From an uncultured Steroidobacteraceae bacterium (GTDB lineage: Bacteria; Pseudomonadota; Gammaproteobacteria; Steroidobacterales; Steroidobacteraceae): 18,100 nt of DNA. The DNA lies in assembly GCA_955652625.1 (NCBI GenBank), contig CATPBM010000222.1, positions 1 through 18,100 on the forward strand, written 5' to 3'. Positions within the stretch are counted from its first letter, which is position 1, and every line of letters starts with the position of its first letter. The notes under the pieces are model-generated. The model made no database searches, had not been told where the DNA came from, and worked only from the letters and a program-made list of their open reading frames with translations. A program made the translations under genes and the position numbers. Below, one piece after another: positions 8,195 through 15,757 of the stretch.

Positions 8195-8836
8195 ATGGCG
8201 CTGTTTGGCAGGAAATCGACCATCCCGGCCCCCGAGGCTGCCCTGCCGGGACGCAGCGCGCCGCTTAAGGTGCCGGAGACTCATTTTGTCAACGGGCAGC
8301 GCATCGTGCCGCCGTTTCCGGCGGGCCTGCAGGAGGCCCTGTTCGGGATGGGTTGTTTCTGGGGCGCGGAGCGGCTCTTCTGGCAGCTGCCGGGTGTCTA
8401 CTCGACCGCCGTCGGCTACGCGGGCGGCTTCACTCCCAATCCCACGTATCAGGAAGTCTGCACCGGCGAGACCGGTCATGCCGAAGTGGTGCGCGTCATA
8501 TACGACCCGAAGAAGATCGGGTACGAGGACCTGTTGAAGGTCTTCTGGGAGTCGCACGATCCCACCCAGGGCATGCGGCAGGGGAACGACGCCGGCACCC
8601 AGTACCGCTCGGCGATCTATGTGTCGGGCAAGGAACAGCGCGACATCGCGGACCTCTCCCAGCGCGCGTACCAGGCGCGCCTCACAGCCGCCGGGCGCGG
8701 CAGCATCACGACTGAGATCCGCGACGCCGCGGAGTTCTTCTACGCGGAGGACTATCACCAGCAGTATCTGGCGAAGAATCCGGATGGGTACTGCGGCATC
8801 GGGGGATGCGGGGTCGCGTATGCCAAAGCGCTCTAG
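8195..8836 (+). CDS. msrA: Peptide-methionine (S)-S-oxide reductase MsrA
   Basis: 213 aa; ATG at 8195 with GGAG and CAGGA upstream. The upstream open frame is non-coding extension. It reduces methionine-S-sulfoxide in proteins and free Met, using thioredoxin. The sequence resembles the long E. coli-type MsrA almost throughout: an N-terminal leader (MALFGRK, ALPGR), catalytic GCFWG with Cys54, [53 protein letters not shown] and [22 protein letters not shown]. The first resolving cysteine (Cys200) is in place. The second, which in E. coli is Cys206 in GIGVC, is not at the expected site: here the tail is [10 protein letters not shown], with a Cys (205) three residues earlier and Ala208 where the Cys would be. 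No msrB is adjacent. Flanked by transporter genes of opposite strand, so a lone transcription unit. Confidence 0.96.
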   Translation: MALFGRKSTIPAPEAALPGRSAPLKVPETHFVNGQRIVPPFPAGLQEALFGMGCFWGAERLFWQLPGVYSTAVGYAGGFTPNPTYQEVCTGETGHAEVVRVIYDPKKIGYEDLLKVFWESHDPTQGMRQGNDAGTQYRSAIYVSGKEQRDIADLSQRAYQARLTAAGRGSITTEIRDAAEFFYAEDYHQQYLAKNPDGYCGIGGCGVAYAKAL

Positions 8837-8845
8837 CGGCCGGCT

Positions 8846-10528
8846 TCATCCCGCAGCGCTCTGAGCTGTGCGACCAGCCGTCTCAGGCAGGAAGAACAAG
8901 CCGGCGATCACCGTCACCGCGACCACTATCACCAGGTACCAGAGGCCGGAATAGATGTCGCCGGTGATCGCGACCAGCGCGAAGGCGACCGCGGGCAGGA
9001 ACCCGCCAAACCAGCCAGCGCCGATGTGGTAAGGGACCGACATCGAGGTGTAACGAACGCGCGCCGGGAAGAGCTCGACCAACCACGCGGCCATCGGGCC
9101 CGTGACTGCCGTGACATACACCATCAGAATCACCAGCATGAGCCAGACCATCGGATAGTTGATCCGCGCCGGATCGGCTTTCGCCGGGTATCCGGCGGCT
9201 CTGAGCGCACCGTTCACGCCGGAAGCGAACGTGTCGCTCTCCTGCCTGAAGCGTTGCGCCGACAGCTGCGCTCCCTCGAAGGAGGGCACGTCGGTTGCCC
9301 CTTCACCGGAGCGTCCGATGCGGACCACCGCGACAGTGCCGGGGGCTGTAATCTCGGTGGCGTAGGGCACGCCGGCCTTGGCGAGCGCGGCCTTGGCGAT
9401 GTCACAGGATTTGACGAAGCGTTTTTTGCCGATCGGATCGAATTGCAGACTGCAGCCGCCCGGCTCAGCGAGGACCTTCACCGGCGCGCGCTGCGCCGCT
9501 TCCTCGATCGCCGGGTTCGCAAAATGCGTGATGGCCCGGTAGATCGGGAAGTAGGTCAACGCGGCGAGCGCCATCCCCAGCAGCACGATTTTCTTGCGGC
9601 CGATGCGGTCCGAGAGCCGCCCGAACACGAGGTAAAGCGGGGTACCGATCAGTAGCGCGGCGCCCAGCAGGAAGCTTGCCGTCTGAGGCTCAACCTTGAG
9701 CACCTGGGTGAGAAAGAACAGCGCATAGAGCTGACCGCCGTACCAGATGACGTTCTGTCCGGCCGTTGCTCCGAATAAAGCGGCCAGAATCATCTTCAGG
9801 TTATTCCAGTCGCCGAAGGCATCCCGGATCGGCGCCCTGGAGCTCGAGCCCTCGGCCACCATTTGCTGGAACACCGGCGATTCGGCGAGTTGCAGGCGAA
9901 TGTAGACGGAAACGGCCAGCAGCACGGTTGAGATGAGGAAGGGAATCCTCCAGCCCCACGTCTCGAAATCCGCTCCGAGCGCTGCCCGGCACGCCATGAT
10001 GACGAGCAGGCTCAGTAACAGGGCGAGCGTCGCCGTCGTCTGGATCCAACTCGTGTAGCGTCCGCGGTCCCCCGGCGGGGCATGTTCGGCCACGTAGATC
10101 GCGGCGCCGCCGTATTCGCCGCCAATGGCGAGGCCCTGGAGCATGCGCAGCGCGATGAGCGCAATGGGTGCAGCGATGCCCACCGACGAATACGTCGGCA
10201 GGACCCCGACCAGTGTGGTCGCTGTTCCCATGATGATGATGGTCGCGAGGAAGGTCTTCTTGCGGCCCACGAGATCGCCCAGTCGTCCGAACACGAGCGC
10301 ACCGAACGGCCGCACCGCGAAGCCGGCGGCGAAGGTGAGCAGCGCGAAGATGAATCCGCTGGTTTCGTTGAGGCCGGTGAAGAATTGCTTCGAGATGATC
10401 GCGGCCAGTGACCCGTACAGGAAGAAGTCATACCACTCGAATCCCGTGCCGAGGCTGGCAGCGAAGATCACCCGAGCGTGACTCATACCTACCCGCGAGG
10501 CTGCAATCGGCGAGCTTGCGGTGGACAT
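8846..10528 (-). CDS. MFS transporter, metabolite:H+ symporter (MHS) family, with large extracytoplasmic insert
   Basis: 560 aa from the ATG at 10528, which has GAGG five bases upstream. In-frame ATGs at 10531, 10579 and 10483 are alternatives; 10483 (MSHARVIFAASLGTGFEWYD) is the shortest that keeps helix 1. The family signature SLGTGFEWYDFFLYGSLA opens the protein, with FGRLGDLVGRKKT, GLAIGGEYGGAAIYVAEHAP and FGRLSDRIGRKK, all typical of ProP/KgtP/ShiA-type symporters for organic acids, betaines or shikimate. The usual length is about 430; the excess is a hydrophilic segment, about residues 337-459, with two cysteines (GGCSLQF and VKSCDIA), between two membrane helices of the C-terminal half. 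I recall similar long MHS proteins in proteobacteria, so the insert is probably a family feature. Substrate unknown. Its stop is nine bases from the convergent msrA stop; its start faces the APC permease. Confidence 0.9.
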   Translation of the reverse strand: MSTASSPIAASRVGMSHARVIFAASLGTGFEWYDFFLYGSLAAIISKQFFTGLNETSGFIFALLTFAAGFAVRPFGALVFGRLGDLVGRKKTFLATIIIMGTATTLVGVLPTYSSVGIAAPIALIALRMLQGLAIGGEYGGAAIYVAEHAPPGDRGRYTSWIQTTATLALLLSLLVIMACRAALGADFETWGWRIPFLISTVLLAVSVYIRLQLAESPVFQQMVAEGSSSRAPIRDAFGDWNNLKMILAALFGATAGQNVIWYGGQLYALFFLTQVLKVEPQTASFLLGAALLIGTPLYLVFGRLSDRIGRKKIVLLGMALAALTYFPIYRAITHFANPAIEEAAQRAPVKVLAEPGGCSLQFDPIGKKRFVKSCDIAKAALAKAGVPYATEITAPGTVAVVRIGRSGEGATDVPSFEGAQLSAQRFRQESDTFASGVNGALRAAGYPAKADPARINYPMVWLMLVILMVYVTAVTGPMAAWLVELFPARVRYTSMSVPYHIGAGWFGGFLPAVAFALVAITGDIYSGLWYLVIVVAVTVIAGLFFLPETAGRTAQSAAG

Positions 10529-10638
10529 CATCCCCTCAGGCTTCCCGGCGCCGCTTCTGGCTGGCGGCTTGGCAGTCATGCTAGCACTGTTGCGGGCGGT
10601 GTAGACTTGCGCGCCAACAAGGCCCCTCAAGCAAAAGA

Positions 10639-12057
10639 ATGCCGGGTTTCGATCACATCATCGAGCGCGAGCGTGGTTTGCGCCGCACCCTCACGGCGGG
10701 TCGCATGACCATGATCGCCATCGGCGGCGCGATCGTCACCGGGCTGTTCCTCGGCAGCGGCTTTGCAATCAGTCTGGCAGGTCCGGGCGTATTGCTGAGT
10801 TACGCCATCGGCGCCGTGGTCGCGCTGCTGCTCATGGGCTGTCTTGCCGAAATGACCGTCGCACATCCGACCTCCGGATCGTTTGGGGCGTACGCCGAGT
10901 ACTACATCGGCCCGCTCGCGGGCTTTCTGGTGCGCTATGCGTACTGGTTTGGCAATGTCCTGGCGGTCGGCACCGAGGTAACCGCGGTCGCGTTGTACAT
11001 GCATTTCTGGTTCCCCGCGACACCGGGTTGGCTGTGGATCGCGGCGTTCTCGGGACTGCTGATCCTGGTGAATGCGCGCAGCGTGAATGTGTTCGGCGCG
11101 GTGGAGTATTGGTTTTCGACAATCAAGGTCACCGCGATCGTGATTTTCATCCTGCTCGCGGGGTATATCGTGCTGCGATCGCCGTCCATCCTGGGGGCGG
11201 GCGGTGCAACCGCCGTGGGCTTCGCCAACTACACCGCCTACGGCGGTTTCCTGCCCAAGGGCCTGTGGGGGGCGTGGACAGCGGTGCTGGTCGCACTCTT
11301 CAGCTACTTCAGCATCGAGATGATCGCCGTTGCTGCAGGGGAGGCGGCGCAGCCGGAAATCGCCGTCACGCGCGCCTTCCGCGCGACGGTGTTCCGGCTC
11401 ATCCTTTTCTACCTGCTGACACTCGCGCTGGTGTTGGCGATCGTGCCCTGGCCTGACGCCGGCATCGACGAGAGCCCGTTCGTGAAGGTGATGCGCGCGC
11501 TGCGTGTCCCGTGGGCCGCGGGCATCTTCAATTTCGTCATTCTGATTGCGGCGCTCTCGGCGATGAACAGCCAGCTCTATATCACGACACGCATGATGTT
11601 CAGCCTGTCGCGGGCCGGGCATGCGCCCGCACCTTTCGGCACGCTCAATCGGCGCGGCGTGCCGGTGCGCGCGCTGCTGCTTTCGAGCATCGGCATTGCA
11701 CTCGCGGCCGTGCTCAGCGTCACCGCGCCCCAGTCCGCGTTCATTCTCATGGTGTCGATATCCGCCTTCGGCACCTTGTTCGCCTGGATGATGATCTTCG
11801 TGACTCACTATTTCTTTCGCCGCGCGCGTGAGCGGGTGCAGGCGGCACCGTTGCGCTTTCGCATGCGCGGCTTTCCCGCGACCACGCTGCTCGGCGCCGC
11901 CCTTATGGCCGCGGTCCTGCTGACGAGTGCGTTCACCGCTGCGTTTCGCATGACGCTGATCTTCGGTTTGCCGTTTCTGGGGGCGCTTGGCGCGGCGTAC
12001 TGGATCTGGTATCGGCCGGACGCACGCGCTACGACATCCAGCACCGGCAGCGCCTGA
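10639..12057 (+). CDS. Amino-acid permease, APC superfamily (AAT type)
   Basis: 472 aa with about 12 membrane helices, the usual length for the family. It starts RGLRRTLTAGRMTMIAIGGA followed by IVTGLFLGSGFAISLAGP, the unwound helix-1 substrate motif of AAT permeases (normally GGxIGTGLFLGSG; here Val replaces the middle Gly). Other family blocks are LLMGCLAEMTVAHPTSGSFG, AYAEYYIGPLAGFLVRYAYW, SIEMIAVAAGEAAQPE (helix 6) and MNSQLYITTRMMFSLSRAGHAP. Role: proton-coupled import of an amino acid or polyamine-type substrate through the inner membrane; which one is not readable. The ATG at 10639 has only weak Shine-Dalgarno content (AAAAGA). It is divergent from the MHS transporter, so both promoters sit within about 110 bases. 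Confidence 0.92.
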   Translation: MPGFDHIIERERGLRRTLTAGRMTMIAIGGAIVTGLFLGSGFAISLAGPGVLLSYAIGAVVALLLMGCLAEMTVAHPTSGSFGAYAEYYIGPLAGFLVRYAYWFGNVLAVGTEVTAVALYMHFWFPATPGWLWIAAFSGLLILVNARSVNVFGAVEYWFSTIKVTAIVIFILLAGYIVLRSPSILGAGGATAVGFANYTAYGGFLPKGLWGAWTAVLVALFSYFSIEMIAVAAGEAAQPEIAVTRAFRATVFRLILFYLLTLALVLAIVPWPDAGIDESPFVKVMRALRVPWAAGIFNFVILIAALSAMNSQLYITTRMMFSLSRAGHAPAPFGTLNRRGVPVRALLLSSIGIALAAVLSVTAPQSAFILMVSISAFGTLFAWMMIFVTHYFFRRARERVQAAPLRFRMRGFPATTLLGAALMAAVLLTSAFTAAFRMTLIFGLPFLGALGAAYWIWYRPDARATTSSTGSA

Positions 12058-12150
12058 CTACTGGGTACCCGGCCTGGCCCGCGAGCCGTCATTAACCTGG
12101 CACATGGCGCGGAGTAAGCTCTGCAGGCAGAAATTTCAGGAGCTCAAGCC

Positions 12151-12633
12151 ATGACCACAAAACCGATCCCGGATGGATACCGCACGGCGACGCCGTACCT
12201 CATCGTGAAGGGCGCAGCCGATGCGATCGAGTTCTACAAGCGCGCTTTCGGCGCAACGGAGATGCTGCGCATGGCGGACCCGCAGGGCCGTGTGGGCCAC
12301 GCCGAGATCAAGATCGGCGATTCGGTCATCATGCTGGCCGATGAGCATCCCTCCATGGGCTACCGCAGTCCGCGCTCACTCGGCGGCTCGAGTGTCAGCA
12401 TCCTCTTGTACCTGGAGGATGTGGACGGGGTGTTCGAGCGCGCCGTCAAGGCCGGCGCAAAAGCGCAGCGCCCGGTGCTGGATCAGTTCTACGGGGATCG
12501 CTCGGGCACGCTCGAGGACCCCTTCGGCCACGTCTGGACTATCGCCACGCACGTCGAAGACGTTGAGCCGGAAGAGATGAAGCGGCGGGCGGAAGCGGCG
12601 ATGAAGTCAGCGGCAGCTCCGGCCACCTCGTAA
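12151..12633 (+). CDS. VOC-family (glyoxalase/bleomycin-resistance-like) protein, PhnB type
   Basis: 160 aa; ATG at 12151 with AGGAG eight bases upstream. It contains one VOC module: IPDGYRTATPYLIVKGAADA, IEFYKRAFGATEMLRM, then GHAEIKIGDSVIMLADE, VSILLYLEDVDGVFERAVKA and DRSGTLEDPFGHVWTIATH. The order betaalphabetabetabeta repeated twice, and the DPFGHVW ending, match the PhnB-like group. His, Glu and Asp at the usual metal positions (GHAEI, DPFGH) suggest metal binding, but PhnB-like proteins have no agreed reaction. Cytoplasmic. The C-terminus is Ala-rich and charged. The APC permease ends 93 bases upstream on the same strand, with a possible promoter between (TTAACC at 12092, TAAGCT at 12115, 17-base spacer; weak). 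A hairpin follows the stop. Confidence 0.9.
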   Translation: MTTKPIPDGYRTATPYLIVKGAADAIEFYKRAFGATEMLRMADPQGRVGHAEIKIGDSVIMLADEHPSMGYRSPRSLGGSSVSILLYLEDVDGVFERAVKAGAKAQRPVLDQFYGDRSGTLEDPFGHVWTIATHVEDVEPEEMKRRAEAAMKSAAAPATS

Positions 12634-12650
12634 GTCATCTTTTCTTCGAG

Positions 12651-12687
12651 GGCAGGGGCGGGCAATGCACTGAGGCTCGCCCCTGCC
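12651..12687 (+). terminator. GC-rich hairpin after the VOC gene
   Basis: GGCAGGGGCGGGC at 12651-12663 pairs with GCTCGCCCCTGCC at 12675-12687: 13 pairs with one G-T or mismatch position, and an 11-base loop. It starts 18 bases past the VOC stop. A T-rich run precedes it rather than follows it, so it could be a U-less terminator or a stabilising 3' end. The rest of the 12634-12820 gap shows a small CTGCA/TGCAG hairpin with a TCGG loop and no gene. Confidence 0.5.
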
Positions 12688-12820
12688 GTCGCGCTGCCTG
12701 CATCGGTGCAGCCGCACGCTTGCGCGGCGCCGCCCTGGCGCGTCATGATGGCGAAAAGCGCCCAACAGGCGTCCCGCGGGAGCACCCGTCGACCCGCACC
12801 AAGGCGGGCGATACACGGCT

Positions 12821-14236
12821 ATGGTTTTCAACTCGCTCACGTTCGTCGTGTTCTTTGCGTGCGTCCTGGGGCTGCACTCGCTGCCCTTCTCGTGGACCAC
12901 GAAGAAAATCAACCTGCTGATCGCGAGCTACCTGTTCTACGCGGCGTGGAATCCGCCATTCGTGATCCTGCTGTGGGTGTCGACCGTCGTCGACTGGTAC
13001 GCCGCGCAGGGACTGGTGAAAGCACGCCGCGAGCGCACGCGCCACGCGTGGATGCTGCTGTCGGTGATCGCGAACCTGGGGATGCTGGGATACTTCAAGT
13101 ACGGGCAGTTCCTGCTCGATAACTTCACGTCCCTGATGTCGGCCATCGGCATCGCCTACCACCCGGCGCACTACGACATCGTCCTGCCGGTGGGCATCTC
13201 CTTTTATACGTTTGCAACCATGTCGTACACGCTGGATGTGTACCTGCGCCGCGCAGCGCCGGCGCAGAACCTGCTCGACTACGCGCTGTTCGTGACGTTC
13301 TTTCCGCACCTAGTGGCGGGCCCCATCATGCGCCCGACCGAGCTCGTGCCGCAGTTCGCGCAGCCGCGCCGCGCCACGGGTGATCAGTTGCGCTTCGGCC
13401 TGGCGCTGATGACGCTCGGACTGTTCAACAAGGTCGTGCTGGCGGACAGTTTGCTGTCGCGCGTCGCCGAGCGCGTTTACGACAGCGACAAGATTCCGGG
13501 CGCCCTGGATGCCTGGGCCGCGACGCTCGCCTTCAGTGGACAGATCTTTTGCGACTTCGCCGGTTACTCGACCACGGCGATCGGTGCGGCGTTGTGCCTC
13601 GGCTTTGCCATGCCGGATAACTTCCGCTTCCCGTACGCGGCGGTGGGATTTTCGGATTTCTGGCGACGCTGGCACATCACTTTGTCCTCGTGGCTGCGCG
13701 ACTACCTCTACATCCCGCTCGGCGGCAACCGTCACGGTGCGCGCCGCGCCTATGCCGCCCTGATGGCCACCATGTTGCTGGGCGGCTTGTGGCATGGCGC
13801 GAACTGGACCTTCGTCGCGTGGGGCGGATTGCACGGGCTGTATCTCGCCGTGGAGCGTGCGCTGCGCGCGCGCTTCGCCAACTACCGCCCGAGCCCCCTG
13901 GTATTCGTGTTGCTGGGCCTGCTCACGTACACCCTGGTGAACGTGACCTGGGTGTTCTTCCGCGCCAAGACCTTCGGCAAGGCGTGGGTCGTGCTGCGCG
14001 GCATGGCGGGGCAGAATGCCGCCGCCAAGCCGATCCTCGCCACCTTCAGCCTGATTTCCGTGGCGGCGGTCGTGGGTGGGCTCGTGCTAACACATTGGCT
14101 GATGCGCGCACGCACGCTCGAGTCGGTCGTGGCGCGCACGCCGGCCGCGGCGGTGTGCGTAGTCTGGGCGCTGATGGCCTTTGCAATCATCATTGCGCAG
14201 GGGGCTGGAAATGCCTTCATCTATTTCCAGTTCTGA
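12821..14236 (+). CDS. MBOAT-family membrane O-acyltransferase (AlgI/DltB-like)
   Basis: 471 aa, many membrane helices, length as in AlgI. Family hallmarks in order: VFNSLTFVVFF at the start, SYLFYAAWNPPFVILLW, LPVGISFYTFATMSYTLDVY, FVTFFPHLVAGPIMRPTELV, GFSDFWRRWHITLSSWLRDY with LYIPLGGNR (His285) and MLLGGLWHGANWTFVAWGGLHG (His325, the invariant catalytic His, and His338). Such enzymes take an acyl group, usually acetyl, at the cytoplasmic face and move it across the inner membrane to a periplasmic partner that modifies a polysaccharide. The ATG at 12821 has weak Shine-Dalgarno content. The end overlaps the SGNH-like gene by 26 bases, so the two are translationally coupled. No alginate, cellulose or teichoic-acid genes are in the window, so the target polymer is unknown. 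Confidence 0.95.
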   Translation: MVFNSLTFVVFFACVLGLHSLPFSWTTKKINLLIASYLFYAAWNPPFVILLWVSTVVDWYAAQGLVKARRERTRHAWMLLSVIANLGMLGYFKYGQFLLDNFTSLMSAIGIAYHPAHYDIVLPVGISFYTFATMSYTLDVYLRRAAPAQNLLDYALFVTFFPHLVAGPIMRPTELVPQFAQPRRATGDQLRFGLALMTLGLFNKVVLADSLLSRVAERVYDSDKIPGALDAWAATLAFSGQIFCDFAGYSTTAIGAALCLGFAMPDNFRFPYAAVGFSDFWRRWHITLSSWLRDYLYIPLGGNRHGARRAYAALMATMLLGGLWHGANWTFVAWGGLHGLYLAVERALRARFANYRPSPLVFVLLGLLTYTLVNVTWVFFRAKTFGKAWVVLRGMAGQNAAAKPILATFSLISVAAVVGGLVLTHWLMRARTLESVVARTPAAAVCVVWALMAFAIIIAQGAGNAFIYFQF

Positions 14237-15401
14237 GGCGCTGGTTGGCGTGCCGGACCATGCAGGCGAGAGCGCGCCGAATCGCTACGCGCGCCGGACC
14301 GCGGCTGACCGGCCGGGGGTCGCGCAGCCGGTCCCGGAGCGCCCGGTGCCCGCGCAGCCCTGGGGGAGGATCCTGCTCGGCACGGTACTGCTCCTTGCGC
14401 TGTTGGTCGCAGGCTGGGAAGAGTATTGGCGGGCGTACGGCGTGTCGCCTGGCAATACCAACACCTATGGCTTGTGGGCGATCCAACGCCGGCGCATCGA
14501 TGCTGGCGAGGGTAACGCCACGGTGCTGGCGGGCGCCTCGCGCCTGTACTTCGACGTCCAGTTGCCCGTGTGGGAGCGCCTGGACGGCAGGCGCCCGATC
14601 CAGCTCTCCTTCGAAGGTACTTCGCCGCTGACGACCGTGGAAGACCTGGCGGCGGATGCGAATTTCACTGGCCGCCTGGTGATTGCGGTCGAACCAGATC
14701 TGTTTTTTTCCGGCTACCAGTATCGCGCTGGCGCGATCCGCTACGCCAAGAAGGAGTCGCCCTCGCAGCGCGTCGGCCAGTGGCTGTCGATGCGTCTGAT
14801 CGAGCCGTACTTGGCGTTCGATGACCCCGACTACGCGCTGGAGAGCGTGCTCGCGCGTCAGCCGTGGCCGCAGCGTCCTGGCCTGCAGTCGCACACACGG
14901 GTGCGCAAGCTCGCCGAGACCGAAGCCGACCGCAACACTCACCTGTGGAGCAAGCTCGAGACCGATCCACAGTATCGGGAGATGGCGCGCAGCATCTGGC
15001 GGCAGGATTTCGAGCCATCGCCCGATGATCCCTCGCCCGCGGAGGCTCTGAAGATCGAGAAGGAGCAGATCGAGCGGATGGCCAAGGCGGTCGCGCAACT
15101 GGGCGCACACGGCGTGAAGGTCCTGTTCGTGCGTATGCCGAGCAACGGTGAGTATCTCGCCTTCGAGAATCGTGAGTTCCCACGCGCGCGGACTTGGGAC
15201 GCGTTGCTCGCCTCTACTCGCGCCCCAGGGATTCACTTCGAGGATTACCGGCAATTGCAGGGCTATTACCTGCCGGAGTGGTCGCACATCGCAGGTTCAC
15301 AGGCCGAGCGCTTCACCGCCGCGCTCTACGACATCATCCGGCGGGACTTCTGGGGTCCGGGAGCCTCCGGGTCCGCAGATAAGGCGCAGGCCGCGAAGTA
15401 A
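14211..15401 (+). CDS. Membrane-anchored SGNH/AlgJ-DltD-like acyltransferase partner of the MBOAT protein
   Basis: 396 aa; ATG at 14211 with AGGGGG six bases upstream, inside the last 26 bases of the MBOAT gene. A TTG at 14181 is a poorer start. Residues 1-50 are polar and Pro/Arg-rich, 52-69 is one membrane helix (WGRILLGTVLLLALLVAG), and the rest is periplasmic. VLAGASRLYFDV places a candidate nucleophile at Ser110, LSFEGTSPLTTVEDLA is the next conserved-looking block, and the C-terminus has LPEWSHIAGSQAERF with His359. The usual SGNH DxxH pair is ExxH here (Glu356). Partner genes of MBOAT enzymes, such as AlgJ, AlgX and DltD, share this build and put the acyl group on the polymer. Family call rests on build, motifs and the overlap; the catalytic residues are inferred. 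Confidence 0.75.
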   Translation: MPSSISSSEALVGVPDHAGESAPNRYARRTAADRPGVAQPVPERPVPAQPWGRILLGTVLLLALLVAGWEEYWRAYGVSPGNTNTYGLWAIQRRRIDAGEGNATVLAGASRLYFDVQLPVWERLDGRRPIQLSFEGTSPLTTVEDLAADANFTGRLVIAVEPDLFFSGYQYRAGAIRYAKKESPSQRVGQWLSMRLIEPYLAFDDPDYALESVLARQPWPQRPGLQSHTRVRKLAETEADRNTHLWSKLETDPQYREMARSIWRQDFEPSPDDPSPAEALKIEKEQIERMAKAVAQLGAHGVKVLFVRMPSNGEYLAFENREFPRARTWDALLASTRAPGIHFEDYRQLQGYYLPEWSHIAGSQAERFTAALYDIIRRDFWGPGASGSADKAQAAK

Positions 15402-15424
15402 GCGGCTCGGCGCGGTCGGCGCGC

Positions 15425-15676
15425 TCAGGAGGGATTCTTCAGCCAGCCGCGCGGCTTGCGGTTGAAACCCAACTGCACCTCGACCAGCTTCTTGCCGCAG
15501 CGGCACCTGAATCTCGCGACGACATTTTCGATAGGCTCGTCCCAGCCGCCGCGGCAATGCCGCGCGAGAAATGCTGGTGACATCTCGCGTGAATGCCGGC
15601 ACGTGCGACAGGTGACGACGATGACGTAGTCGCCGAAATGATCGCGCAGCCTCTGGATGGAATTCCACGGCAGCAT
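15425..15676 (-). CDS. Small zinc-ribbon-like protein of unknown function
   Basis: 83 aa from the ATG at 15676-15674; a GTG at 15715 would add 13 residues. Four cysteines are paired as CRTC (Cys23, Cys26) and CRC (Cys58, Cys60), with His28, His40 and Cys41 between, which suggests a small Zn-binding fold. The ends are MLPWNSIQRLRDHFGDYVIV and GFNRKPRGWLKNPS; the basic C-terminus could contact nucleic acid. Proteins of this look are common as hypotheticals in proteobacteria as far as I recall; I know no function. It is convergent with the SGNH gene (23 bases apart) and divergent from the SRAP gene. Confidence 0.72.
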   Translation of the reverse strand: MLPWNSIQRLRDHFGDYVIVVTCRTCRHSREMSPAFLARHCRGGWDEPIENVVARFRCRCGKKLVEVQLGFNRKPRGWLKNPS

Positions 15677-15715
15677 GGTGCGGGAGTTTGGACAGCGCCG
15701 CTCGCGCGCGTCCAC

Positions 15716-15742
15716 ACAGTGCTACAGTGACCTCGATACTGT
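15716..15742. promoter_or_regulatory. ACAGT/ACTGT motif cluster upstream of the SRAP gene
   Basis: ACAGT occurs at 15716-15720 and 15724-15728, and its reverse complement ACTGT at 15738-15742, the last two being an inverted repeat with a nine-base spacer. The cluster lies 16-42 bases before the SRAP ATG, in the shared upstream region with the zinc-ribbon gene, where an operator would be expected. It is not a standard LexA box, whose CTGT and ACAG half-sites are in the other order. Function is a guess. Confidence 0.25.
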
Positions 15743-15757
15743 TCGCGAGCTAAGTTC

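Noticed and set aside
10627..11808. 393-codon minus-strand frame opposite the APC permease
   Set aside because: It is rich in His, Arg, Asp and Gln, the complement of a membrane protein's codons, with no recognisable domain; the permease motifs on the plus strand are clear.
14217..15287. 356-codon minus-strand frame opposite the SGNH-like gene
   Set aside because: Shadow frame: no start signal and low-complexity Arg/Leu composition, while the plus frame overlaps the MBOAT gene as a partner should.
15743..15757. GTTC repeats before the SRAP start as an alphaproteobacterial LexA box
   Set aside because: The GTTC spacing is nine bases, not seven, and the second copy abuts the start codon; the other genes do not suggest an alphaproteobacterium.
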